A DNA stretch of 64,000 bases from Spinacia oleracea (Eukaryota; Streptophyta; Magnoliopsida; Caryophyllales; Amaranthaceae): positions 29,627,247-29,691,246 of the forward strand of contig NC_079488.1 of assembly GCF_020520425.1 (NCBI RefSeq), written 5' to 3'. Position numbers and translations under genes: made by a program. The notes under the pieces were generated by a model, which was given only the letters and a program-made list of their open reading frames with translations, did no database searches and had not been told where the DNA came from. Positions 20,330 through 30,595 of the stretch are shown piece after piece; position 1 is the stretch's first letter, and each line of letters begins with the position of its first letter.

Positions 20330-20621
20330 GATTTCATCTCAAGTAAAACTACAAACATAAAATATCAATCGATCATCACCAATAAACAATGAGAAAATTA
20401 TGTCCAACCATCATACTCTCAGAAATACCATATCCAAAACTGTGGGAAAGATCGGAATTAAACGAGCAATACGGACACAGCGATCACATACATACACAAT
20501 CACAACCAAACTAAACTTCCCAATCAATAAATACAAGTTTGATATCTATAGAATCTAAATCAATCACAAAACTTTACAAAATCAGCAGAATCATAGCGAA
20601 AGTTTGTCCTCAAAATGAACA

Positions 20622-20695
20622 TATCAGGAACCAGAATTGAACTGGCGAGTCAAGGGAAATTTATTCTCTGCTCTACCAACTGAGGCTATCCTGAC
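20622..20695 (-). pseudogene. Relic of a plastid trnF(GAA)-like gene (right copy)
   Basis: Reverse copy of 710-783, with the same scrambled anticodon arm. Not a functional tRNA. Confidence 0.6.
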
Positions 20696-21237
20696 CAATA
20701 TATTTTTAAACTTATTAACAATTAAAGGTAGGTAGAATACAACTCGGAAATCGAGATAGCTACTCTACTACCAGCACTTAATCATGATGTGTCTTATGCA
20801 ATTTCTCAGTAATAAACAACAATTTAACAATTTTATGTTGAGATCCATTTTATTAAATATAAACATGCAGATTGTATAAATCCTACAACAATGAGTCTAG
20901 CCCGAGTTAGAATATTTTGGTACAGAACTCATATCATGTTTTTGTCAGCTATACCTGTGGGACATTATGCCTTATCACCACAATCCATGTCAGCTACTCA
21001 CGCTTCTTCAATATAATGTTGCTAAAGCCTAACAAACAGCCTCACAGATCGAAACACATTGGAATAAAATGGTACATAAGACCGTCGAACCAGTCGTGAG
21101 CTTCGTGCAAGGTATGCTCCTCGGACCCCAGTACTTGCAACACAGATATGGGTTCAAGTGTGGGGTGTGAGCTTAGCATTTCAATGTAATAGTGGGAAAG
21201 CTCGAGGATAATAAATCTTAAACTAACCTTCTTAAGC

Positions 21238-21290
21238 AAGGCTTCGCCAGATCGTATACATCTCTAAGGACTTTGACAACCTAATACACA
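21238..21290 (-). pseudogene. Exon-like fragment of an unidentified gene (right copy)
   Basis: Reverse copy of 125-177. It is preceded on the minus strand by TTAG and followed by GTTAGT. Confidence 0.4.
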
Positions 21291-22402
21291 AACAACAAAT
21301 GAGAGTGAGTCATAAAGCTAGAAACTTAACTACATGATAGAAATTTGGGTTCAAAGACTAACCTCTGCATCAATATGGGATTGCATTTCGATCCTGCCCT
21401 TTCTTTGAAATGAACATGGCCAATTTATCACTCATCCATAAGAAGTTCCCTTGCAAATCAAACGATAGGCCAAAAACCATTAAACGTGATGAAAATTGAT
21501 CCTTCACATACAACTTTAGTAAAGTATATTTTTGTAATGAACAATTGTTACTATAAACTTCAAACGACATTGATCACTAATGAACTTGAGCTAAGCACAA
21601 GTGAGACCGAAAATAATAACCCGTACGCTAATATCAGGTCAATAAAACCAAATTCACAGAAAAAATCAGGCCAATAAACAATTATAAAGTTAATTTGAAC
21701 AGAAAATTAAGGGGATAATACCTTAGATAAATTGAGGGAACCAAGTTTACATGGACGCGCTGGTGAGAGTGACTGCAATGGGAAGCACTGACACGCTGTG
21801 TACGGCAGGCAACACAAGTGAGATGACAAAGTATTCATAATTTCAAATTTGTGCAATTGATTTATTAACTCAAGAAAAGCCTTCAAGACCCACAAAAATG
21901 CTAAAGTTATCATTCCATTAACAGCAAAACCCACCTATTGAACACGAAAAGCAACATAAAGAACAAGATAAATTGAATCCCTCAAAATCATAATAAAATC
22001 AATTGAAACTAACAAAAAAAATAATACTGTAATTATCTTCAACCCAAACCCAAGGTAACACATGACAGGAAACGCCAACAACAAGATAATACATGACAGA
22101 AAATGCCAACAAACCATGATTTATTTGCAACATACCAAAACAGCTACAGAAATTTCAAAAACAAGTATGAATCATCAATTAGTAACCCTAATTATACAAG
22201 TAGCACTTTTTTTGACAATGTTACATCAAAATTGGAATAAGTTGCCTCTAAAATAAAATGAACTAATTCGACGCCTTAACCAAGAGTACGACGCAAATTG
22301 AACAACCAAAAGAAATTGAACAAACTATTGAAATGTAATATTTGACAATTTTAACAAAAACAAAGAGAATTAAAATTGAAAAGAAAGCAACGAAAGACGC
22401 AC

Positions 22403-22552
22403 CAATTTGGTGGAAATAGCAATAGGAAGAACTGATCTCACAGCTTTAATGACGAGCTCGTTTGGAGACCTTTCTGAAGATATTTTCCACAAACCTAATT
22501 TACAAATCCAAGCTTCGATCTTCTTCTGCGTTTTCTTCATCTTCGTATTCAT
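22403..22552 (-). pseudogene. First exon of an unidentified captured gene
   Basis: An ATG-started block of 50 codons ends at a donor-like GTGCGT. It begins MNTKMKKTQKKIEAW and includes RSPNELVIKAVRSVLPIAIS. Downstream on the minus strand come introns and the exon-like piece at 21238-21290. I do not recognise the family. The left arm would carry this part outside the window. It may be the transcription start of the chimeric Helitron transcript. Confidence 0.4.
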
Positions 22553-22559
22553 ATAAATT

Positions 22560-23384
22560 GAATCGACTCCATTTGATTCTCGTTGTAGTTTGATGAGTTT
22601 CGTACTTGTGAGCTGAACTCAAAGGATAGGTGTTTTGCTATTGGGGGGAGACTGAAAAAAGAGAGAAGGAAATCCGAGCTATCCTCTGCCTCATTTTTTG
22701 CAATTCAAAAGAAAAAGAAGAGATCCACCCCCCAATCAAAAGATCGATCGCCTTCTCTTGCTTTCGTTTGTTCTTTCTTCTAATTCGAGTCCCATGGCTG
22801 GTTAGTGAGGGGAGGAGAATGAAAGAAGACAGGGGCGAATTCATTTTTGGCTTGGCTGGTGAGTTTTCCTCGGTGCAATTACTGAGGGAGATGAGAAGAT
22901 CGCACTGAGGGAGATGAGAAGATCGCATATGGAAAAGGAAGGAGGTATTTCTGGCCGCCATTACTGAGGGAGAGGAGAGAACAGAGCAAAGATAGTAGGT
23001 TAAATGTGGCAGAGGAAGGAGGACTAACGTGGCAACGAAATAAGGGTAAAATAGGTAGTTTAAACAAAGTTACTGTTCCAAACTCCAACTTCTTGCTTTT
23101 ATAAGGGTTATAGAAAAGGATGAAAAACTATAACTTAAGAAATAGAATCTGCTTGTGTTCTAGAAATTGCACTCTGTTTCGTACATAAATCTGCCAAAAA
23201 CAAACAAGGGAAAAAAATCTTTCAACTTCCAATTCAGTTCTATTTATGATAATATGCAAGAACATACATTTATGAAAAAATTAATATATTAATCTAGTAT
23301 CATTTTGAGTGATTAAAAATTGCAACAGGGGAAATGGTTGATCATCCTAGATCGAGTACAATCAAGCTAAAAAACAACTAGCTC
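22560..23384. other. Presumed 5' flank of the captured gene and Helitron 5' end
   Basis: No convincing gene is seen. A 21-bp unit (ACTGAGGGAGATGAGAAGATCGC-like) is repeated at about 22883-22926. Short open frames on both strands overlap and have no family resemblance. Confidence 0.4.
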
Positions 23385-23891
23385 TGTTCCGGAGTATGGA
23401 ACTGGGAGGACGTTCCGGAGTGCCTTGGCCCTGTCAAGCAGAGCAAACGTGAGCTAACCTCGGGGGTTTAACCGAGGAAACCCCCTCCGATGCCTAAGTC
23501 AGCAAATAGGTAAGAAGTCTTTAGAGAGGGAATATAGAGAGAAGGTGGAGCAAGTACCGTGTGTAAGAATCTGTCCCATCATGAATGATGTGGGTGCTAT
23601 TTATAGGCGTACTATTCTGTACTTTGGCCTACTCAGATGCCGCCACGTGTATGACGGCGATGTACTTTATTCCTTGTCGTTGTCGTTTAGCCTGCAGGTC
23701 CCTTCTTGGACTGATGCAGCTTTGCCTAGCTCTGCTCTGTGTCTTTACACGTGATCTGGGGAGGTTTGATCTGCCTGGGCTGCATATACTTGGCTTGGGG
23801 TTTAGAGTCTTTCTTTGACTTGGGTGTGCCCTGGGTGTCAGGGTTTGCTCTGTCATTTATGTTCTGCCCTCTCTGGATATGATCCCGTACA
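23385..23891 (-). repeat. 3' LTR of Tat element
   Basis: 507 bp, matching 34792-35298. On the minus strand a TATA box (CTATAAATAG, 23598-23607) is visible. The end next to the interior is included in a 78-bp tandem triplication. Confidence 0.93.
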
Positions 23892-24106
23892 ACTAGTCCC
23901 TCAAGAGTAGAGCTGACCTTTTAAGTCAGGTCTGCTCTTCTGTCCTTGATCTGGATATGACCCCGTACAACTAGTCCCTCAAGAGTAGAGCTGACCTTTT
24001 AAGTCAGGTCTGCTCTTCTGTCCTTGATCTGGATATGACCCCGTACAACTAGTCCCTCAAGAGTAGAGTTGACCTTTTAAGTCAGGTCTGCTCTTCTGTC
24101 CTTGAT
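23873..24106 (-). repeat. 78-bp tandem triplication across the LTR/polypurine junction
   Basis: Three copies start at 23873, 23951 and 24029. Each holds the last 19 bases of the LTR edge (CTGGATATGACCCCGTACA) and the adjoining tract CTAGTCCCTCAAGAG. The minus strand therefore shows three candidate polypurine tracts (CTCTTGAGGGACTAGT), each followed by an LTR-like start. Confidence 0.9.
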
Positions 24107-24200
24107 CTGGACTCTTTGGGGCTGCAATGCTTGTTTTGTTGGTTTTTTGCTTTTGTCCTGGCTGTGTATTTTCTTCCTACCAGTCCCTCCAGAGTAGATC

Positions 24201-24258
<58 letters not shown>
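24201..24258 (-). repeat. Long poly(T) tract (poly(A) on the minus strand)
   Basis: About 58 consecutive T, with another run of about 34 T at 26411-26444 inside the antisense gene's first intron. Tract length may be an assembly estimate. Confidence 0.85.
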
Positions 24259-24259
<1 letters not shown>

Positions 24260-24992
24260 GGCGGGCTTTCTGAATGGTAAGAAATTTTGGGGATTTTAAC
24301 CGGCTTTTCCTCGTGCCACGCGTTGCCCATCCGAAGAGTCAATTGGAATCGTCGCTCAATCTGGACCGTCCTTCATCATGATTAAGTTTGGTTGTATTGA
24401 GGTCTACACGTGTCCTTCATCCTGCTTGTGCAACTGTATCGTTGCTCGCATCCTAGCCGTTCTTCTTTGGCTTTTAAAGAGAAAAAAGTAACTTCCTTCC
24501 TTCTTCATCTTCATTTCTTACCTTCTCTCTCCTTGGTGTTTCTGAGAAAAACATTCGAGTGCTCTCATTTTCCGTTGCTTGTTATTTGCAAAAGTCTTCT
24601 CAAAATTCGATCTTTTGCACATTTTGTGTTTGCCGTCACTTTTCCGGTCGATTGCTAGTGTTCTTGTTGCTTGTGGCGGTCATTTGCCCCTCGTGTTTTC
24701 GTTTGCCATTTCGCGAAGGGAGGTTTTCGTTGCTGTGTTTCTTTTGATTCTAACTCTATCTTCTTTTTCCGGTAAGTTTCTATTTTTTGCTGTTTTTTCG
24801 ATTCTTTTGCACGACTTTTGTTTGTTGTTCGCTTGATTTTAGTGTCTTTCTTTGGGGTTTCAATTTCTGGTATTTTTCGCCATTGTTAAGTCGTTTTTGA
24901 ACTTCCGCCATTGTTGAGTAGTTTTTCCCCCTTTTTTTTTTTGTTATTTACTTTTGTGCCCTTTTCCCTTGTCCTGTGACTTTCAGTTCATA

Positions 24993-26410
24993 ATGTCTGA
25001 TGCATCTGATAGCCAAAACCTTAGTAGCTCGGGCGCTAAAAGCGTTTCCTCTGCTTCCTATGTTACCTCTTCTCCCTCCTCTGTCTCTTTATCTTCTGAT
25101 GAGGAGACTCGGGCTTCTGCTGAGCACAGAACCAAATCAATGCATGATGTTTTGTCTCGCTCTGTGCCTGTTGTGATTCCTTTGTCCTCTGACGATGAAT
25201 CCTCTGGGGAGGAGCCGCCCCCCCCAGATGCGGGTGATTCTGGGTGTCCTGACTCTACGGCCGACCTGTCCCCATCTTTACGTCAAACTCTTAGGGAGAT
25301 GCGCCATGATTATCTGTCGCGGATAGTTAGGATAAATCCGCCGTCCAATGTCCCCCCAGGGCTTGATGTTCAGCCTCTGTCTGAACAGGCCTGGTTAGAT
25401 GATTTTGAACAGCTTGCTGGAGCTAATGAGTCTGAACTGTCTTTGCGTGTTTACAGACGCCGGGAATCTATTTTTCGTTCTATGATGGCCAACCATGTCA
25501 CTATTTCCGTGGGTGGGCAAGCTGGTGGGGAGGATATTTTGGCCCAGGTGAATGAGATGAGGCCTTTTCCCAACTACGTGGAAGAGAATGTCGTTCCTGG
25601 GGATTCGACACCCTACCTTTCTGAAGCCTCTGCTTTTGGTCCCTTACACGCGAAGCTGAACACTAAGTGGACTGATGATGCGCGAAAAGAGAATCACGCT
25701 GTTGTTGGTAAAGAGTTTTATGGTCTGCCTGATGGTTATCGACTCATCGTGCCAGACGATGATGCTCGGATTACTCATCCACCAGAGGGGTGCATAGGCG
25801 TTTATGCCTATAGTCTGGATTTTGGTCTGCGCTTTCCTCTGGATCCTACCCTGGTGAAGATTCTTCGTGCCTTCAACGTTTGCTTAGCTCAGCTCCATCC
25901 CTTCGCTGTTCGTACTTTGATCAGCTATATTTGGGTCTGCCGGTTTTTGGAGTTTCCTGAGACCCTTTCTCTCTGCAAGCGAGTCCATCATCTGCGCAAC
26001 AGAGGTACTGGGAACAAGATTGGCTGGTTTTCCATCTATTGCAATCGTGGAAGATTGACCTGCCATGGGATGCCTACTGGCCAAAAGGAGTGGAAGGATA
26101 GGTTTTACTGGCTCGCTGTCCCTGCTGACTTTCCTGTTGCTCGGGGCTTTGTTAGACCTCGGACTCGGCTAGAGGGAGTCGAGATTTTGGATGGTGCTGT
26201 CTTGGAGGAGAGGGCTTTTGAGCATTTTTCATCTGAGCCCAAGTTTAATGCTGCTGGTAAAGAGGTTGGGCGGTTGCCTCGTGTTTGGCTTCCGCATTCA
26301 AGTTATGTTCTGCGGAATGACGTGCTGTCCGCTATGTTTCTTTGTTCTACTCACCCTCAAGGTTAGTTCTGTGTTACTTTTTCACTTCACGTTTTCTTTT
26401 CTCTTTGTGC

Positions 26411-26448
<38 letters not shown>

Positions 26449-28101
26449 TACTCCTTTTTTTTTTGTTTTAGGTCGTCAATTCTTGAATCTTGAGGAATTG
26501 GGTGTTCGGGCTGATGGCTCTTTCATCTGCGCTGCTCCCCCCGATCCTGCTGCGAATGGGTATCAAATTTTGGCTGACCAAATAGAGGGCAGCAGGAGAA
26601 GTTCTACACGCCGTTCTGGTCGGGGTGGCGGTTCTGGGATCGTTCCCCGAGTGTCTCGAGTGGTTTCCTCTACAAACACTGGTTCTGCGAGCACTCCTAT
26701 TCGTCGAGGGCAGACCTCTCGCGGAGCTTCCCATCGTGGTGCTCTGTCAGGCTCTCGTCGTGACCGAGCCGATTTCGAGGCTGGGCTCGCAGCTCCGACA
26801 GAGGATGCAGGCCATGATTTTGGGGAGGTGGCTGGTGAGGTATGTGACCAGCCAGGTTGTTCGGGCTCTGCGTCGGAGCCTGTGGATATCGAAGCTGAGG
26901 AGCCACCTTTTGTTCAGCGTCCTGGGAAACAACCTAGGTTTGATAGCGGAGCTGAGCAACTTCGAGCCTCCCCTTCTGCGGCTGATCCCCATCGTAGCAA
27001 CACTTCTGGTAGCTCTCTTCGACAGTTTTTGGAGCACGAGCTTCAAGGAAGTGATCTGGCTGCTGATGATCTTGACCTGCATATCACGGGTCGGCATAAG
27101 GAGTTTGTTGAGAAAGAATTTCTCGACATTCGTCCCCAGGCCGACCCCGAGCTGGCTGCTATCTTCTCTGGTCCTGCTGCTTTGGATCGTACTTTTGTCC
27201 CGCGCTGGGATGTGTCCGAGTCAGAAAGCTTATATGGGAACTACCCTGAGAAAGGCGGGACGCTTGCCCTGAGGATGTTAAGAGGTCTGCAGTTGCCCAG
27301 CGACCTGCCGAAAGAGCGTTTGTATACTCCTGGGGCGAATGCCTGCCAGAAGGTCATGGAGGTATACTTGGTTTACTTCTCTTCTCCTTTGGTACATTGG
27401 TTCGTTTCTTTTGTTATGCACCAACTTATAATGCTTGTCTCTTTTTCTGTGTTCTTAGTGTGGCAACGCTGTTGTTGACAGAAGTCTTCATAGTCTACCA
27501 GAAACGACTTGCTGCCAACGTTGCTCACATAGAGGCCCAAAAGAAGAGAATTGAGGAGCTCACTGCTGATCTGGAGTTATCTTCGACTTGTCTTACTTCG
27601 GCTAATGATCAATTGAAGCTTGTTACTGAAGAGCGTGATCAGCTGCAGGCTAGCTTTTCTCAGGCCCAAATTGATCTGGTCACCGGACAGCAGAAAATTG
27701 AGGCTCTCCAGCAAGACTTTCTCTCTGTTGAGCAGTCTCATGACAATGAGATGGCCCAACTGCAGAACTCCATCGAAGATCAGCTTGCGGCTGCCGTTCG
27801 CGACTTCCGTCGGTCAGATGAGCAGTATGCTCTGCGCACTCAGAGCTATGATGGCGGGTGGAAGGCTGCTTCGCTAATAGTGCAAGAGAAGCATCCTGAT
27901 CTTGACTGGTCTCCAATCGAAGCTGCTTGGTTGGCTGGGCTCCATGTTGAGCTTTTGAGAAAGAAGAGGGAGGCCGAGCAAGCGTCTCTAGCTGCGGGCG
28001 GTGCGGTGCCAGAAGATGATGGGGTGCCTGATCATTGTGTTGAGAATGTTCACCCTGGGGAATTGCCTCTGTCTGATGCTGAAGATGATGTTGGGCAATA
28101 A
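24993..28101 (+). CDS. Antisense gene of the Tat element (plant 'gypsy-type transposon' domain protein)
   Basis: It runs opposite to gag-pol. Exon 1 is 24993-26361 (ATG after TTCAGTTCATA, donor GTTAGT). Exon 2 is 26472-27361 (acceptor TTTTAG, donor GTATAC), joining in phase. A third part (about 27459-28101) follows an acceptor-like TTCTTAG. Its long open frame does not join exon 2 in phase with the sites I see, so that joint is uncertain or broken. The N terminus is serine-rich and acidic. The middle (LRFPLDPTLVKILRAFNVCL, HPFAVRTLISYIWVCRFL) looks like the domain annotated in Pfam as putative gypsy-type transposon. The C-terminal part is a coiled coil (KKRIEELTADLE...). The function of such proteins is unknown. 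Confidence 0.65.
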
Positions 28102-28423
28102 TGGCACAGGCGGCTGTCCCCATGTTCATCTTGCACTACCTCAGCCAATGCGTAGTTTATTTTCTGGTTGTTTTTGTCCTCCCTGCGTGGAGAGTAAGAA
28201 TTTGTTTCTGGGATAATTTTTATCGTTTTTAGTTTTGATCAACAGTGGCCATTTTTGTAGGGCTGTACATTGCATAAGTTTTTGAGGTATAGCCGCCGGT
28301 CCCGTTGTTTGTTAACTCGTCGTGCTTATGTTGCCTTTTACCTTGTTGCTTTTTGCTTGCAAAATTTTTTTTTTATTGTTTTGTTTCCCCCATATTTCCA
28401 TTTGGCCCACTTTGCATGCTTGA

Positions 28424-28945
28424 TTGTCCTGGCTTTGGCCAGGGCAAAATTCAAAAAGTATTTCTATATTCGTCTCGACCTGTTTTGGACTGTGTATTGT
28501 TGAGTTGTCCTGGCTTTGGCCGGGACAAAAACTGAGAAGTGTTTTCGCATTTGCTTCAGCCTATTTTGGCTGTGCCTTATTGAATTGTCCTGGCTTTGGC
28601 CAGGACAAAACTCGAGAAGTGTTTTTGTATTTACTTCAGCCTTCTTTGGGCTGAGTATGATTGAATTGTCCTGGCTTTGGTCAGGACAAAGCTCACAAGG
28701 TATCTTCATATTTATTCCAGCCTACTTTGGCTGCGTATTATTGGATTGTCCTGGCTTTGGCCAGGACAAAGCTCAAAAAGTATCTTCATATTTATTCCAG
28801 CCTACTTTGGCTGCGTATTATTGAATTGTCCTGGCTTTGGCCAGGACAAAGCTCAAAAATTATCTTCATATTTATTCCAGCCTACTTTGGCTGCGTATTA
28901 TTGAATTGTCCTGGCTTTGGCCAGGACAAAGCTCGAGAAACGTTT
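28424..28945. repeat. 80-bp tandem array with a palindrome in each unit
   Basis: Seven units begin at 28424, 28505, 28585, 28666, 28746, 28826 and 28906, a period of 80-81 bp. Each opens with a hairpin-forming stretch (TTGTCCTGGC, TTTG, GCCAGGACAA). The last three or four units are almost identical, which suggests recent expansion. It lies in the region between the antisense gene and integrase. Through-reading frames in it are by-products of the repeat. Confidence 0.93.
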
Positions 28946-29203
28946 TTGCTTAAATCTCGTTGAGAAAAAACTTACCCAATAACTTGGTTGATCAGACCAA
29001 GTTATTCGTGGGTAGCGTTTCCCCCCTTTTTTTTTTTACGAGTTTTAGCCGTTCACCTTTTACCTTTCCAAGAGACCTGACGCACTTTCTTCTTATCGAA
29101 GGTAGCTGGGCCAATTTTTATTATGCTTGTAAGCGTGGAAAATTACAAAAGTGAAGAACTACTCTGGCTTCTATTGCCTTGTTATAGTATTAACTTCTTG
29201 TGT

Positions 29204-30595
29204 CTATACATAGTATTTCTTTAGCATGTTGGCATTCCAGCTATTCTTCAATTCTCTTCCTTCCATCGTCATTAGATGGTATGAGCCTGGGGCTACCTCT
29301 TTTGTGATCTGGTAAGGTCCTTCCCAATTGGCAGAGAATTTTCCTTCTGCCTTTCCCTTTCCAGTGGCAGCTGTTCTTCTGAGGACCAGATCCCCCACTT
29401 GCATAGGTCTGTGCTTTACCCTCTTGTTGTATGCCCTGCTCATTTTTTCTTTGTTTGCTGCCAACTTGAGTTCTGCTTGCAGCCTGACTTCTGGTAAGAG
29501 ATCTAATGCTTCCCTCATACGCTGCTCATTAGTGCCTTCCTCATAGTACTGCACTCTAAAGCTAGGTAGACCTACTTCGACAGGCAGGACCGCCTCAGCC
29601 CCAAAAGCTAGTTTGTAAGGACTTTCTCCTGTTGCTTCTTTTTCAGTGGTCCTGTTGGACCATAAGATCTCTGGAATAAGGTCGGCCCATGCACCCTTAA
29701 AATCTTCTACCTTCTTTCGCAGTGCTCCCAGGATTTGTTTATTTGCTGCCTCTGCCTGACCATTGCTCTGGGGATGGCACACAGATGCGTATGCGAATTT
29801 TATTCTTAGTTCAGCGCAATAATCCTTTATAGGAGTGCAGTCGAACTGTGTTCCATGATCGAAGAACAAACTTTCTGGGATGCCGAACCTTGTCACAATG
29901 TTCTTCCAGATGAAATCCTTCATCCGCTTGGCTGTTATGCTTTTAGTGGGCTCTGCCTCGATCCACTTAGTAAAATAGTCAACTGCCACGATCAGGAATT
30001 TTCTTCCCCCGCTTGCTGCTGTGAATGGTCCCAGAATATCCATTCCCCACTGGGCGAATGGTATGGGGTTGATGATTGGCTGTAAGTCATTAGAGGGTTG
30101 GTTGATCACTGGGGCGAATTTCTGGCACTTGTCGCACTTTTTAACATATGCTTGAGAATCACTTACCATGGTTGGCCAATAATATCCTGCTCTGAGAGCT
30201 TTCAAGGCTAATGTCCTGCCGCCTATGTGGTTTCCACATATTCCCTCGTGTATTTCTTCAATGACTCGTTGTGACTCCTCTGCTGATATGCATCTCAGCA
30301 GAGGCAACGAAAACGATTTCTTGTACAGCTTACCCTGGTAAATGACGAACCAATGCTCGTTTCGTTTTACTTTTTTCTGCTCTTGCTCTGCTGTGGGAAG
30401 GCCCCTTCCCAGCTTGTATGAGACTATACTGTCATACCACTGTGGCTCAGTGTCAATGAAGTTGACTAAAGGCTTTTTGTCAATGCTCTTTTCTTCCTGG
30501 ACCTCTACCATCACTGTTCTTTCCAAGTCCTGTAGCGTCGAACTTGCTAACTTGGATAGGGCGTCTGCTTGACTGTTCTCTGCCCTGGGAACCAG
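29204..30595 (-). CDS. Tat element integrase part of pol, downstream of an in-frame stop
   Basis: The frame is the same as that of the upstream gag-pol and follows directly after a TAA at 30596-30598; it has no ATG at its own beginning. It opens with the tail of the second RNase H region (PRAENSQADALSKLAS). Then come the integrase zinc finger (HEGICGNHIGG...CDKCQKF), the catalytic core (GMDILGPF, FFDHGTQF, QSNGQAEAAN) and a C-terminal GKFSANWEGPYQI block. With the stop, integrase would need readthrough or must be supplied in trans. The rest of the frame is unbroken. Confidence 0.9.
   Translation of the reverse strand: MVPRAENSQADALSKLASSTLQDLERTVMVEVQEEKSIDKKPLVNFIDTEPQWYDSIVSYKLGRGLPTAEQEQKKVKRNEHWFVIYQGKLYKKSFSLPLLRCISAEESQRVIEEIHEGICGNHIGGRTLALKALRAGYYWPTMVSDSQAYVKKCDKCQKFAPVINQPSNDLQPIINPIPFAQWGMDILGPFTAASGGRKFLIVAVDYFTKWIEAEPTKSITAKRMKDFIWKNIVTRFGIPESLFFDHGTQFDCTPIKDYCAELRIKFAYASVCHPQSNGQAEAANKQILGALRKKVEDFKGAWADLIPEILWSNRTTEKEATGESPYKLAFGAEAVLPVEVGLPSFRVQYYEEGTNEQRMREALDLLPEVRLQAELKLAANKEKMSRAYNKRVKHRPMQVGDLVLRRTAATGKGKAEGKFSANWEGPYQITKEVAPGSYHLMTMEGRELKNSWNANMLKKYYV

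Noticed and set aside
22630-23088. Small frames on both strands near the Helitron 5' region
   Set aside because: They overlap each other, have no family resemblance, and span low-complexity repeats.
28270-28963. Several 75-100 codon frames reading repeated ELSWLWPGQ
   Set aside because: They are translations of the 80-bp tandem array, open in more than one frame and on both strands.
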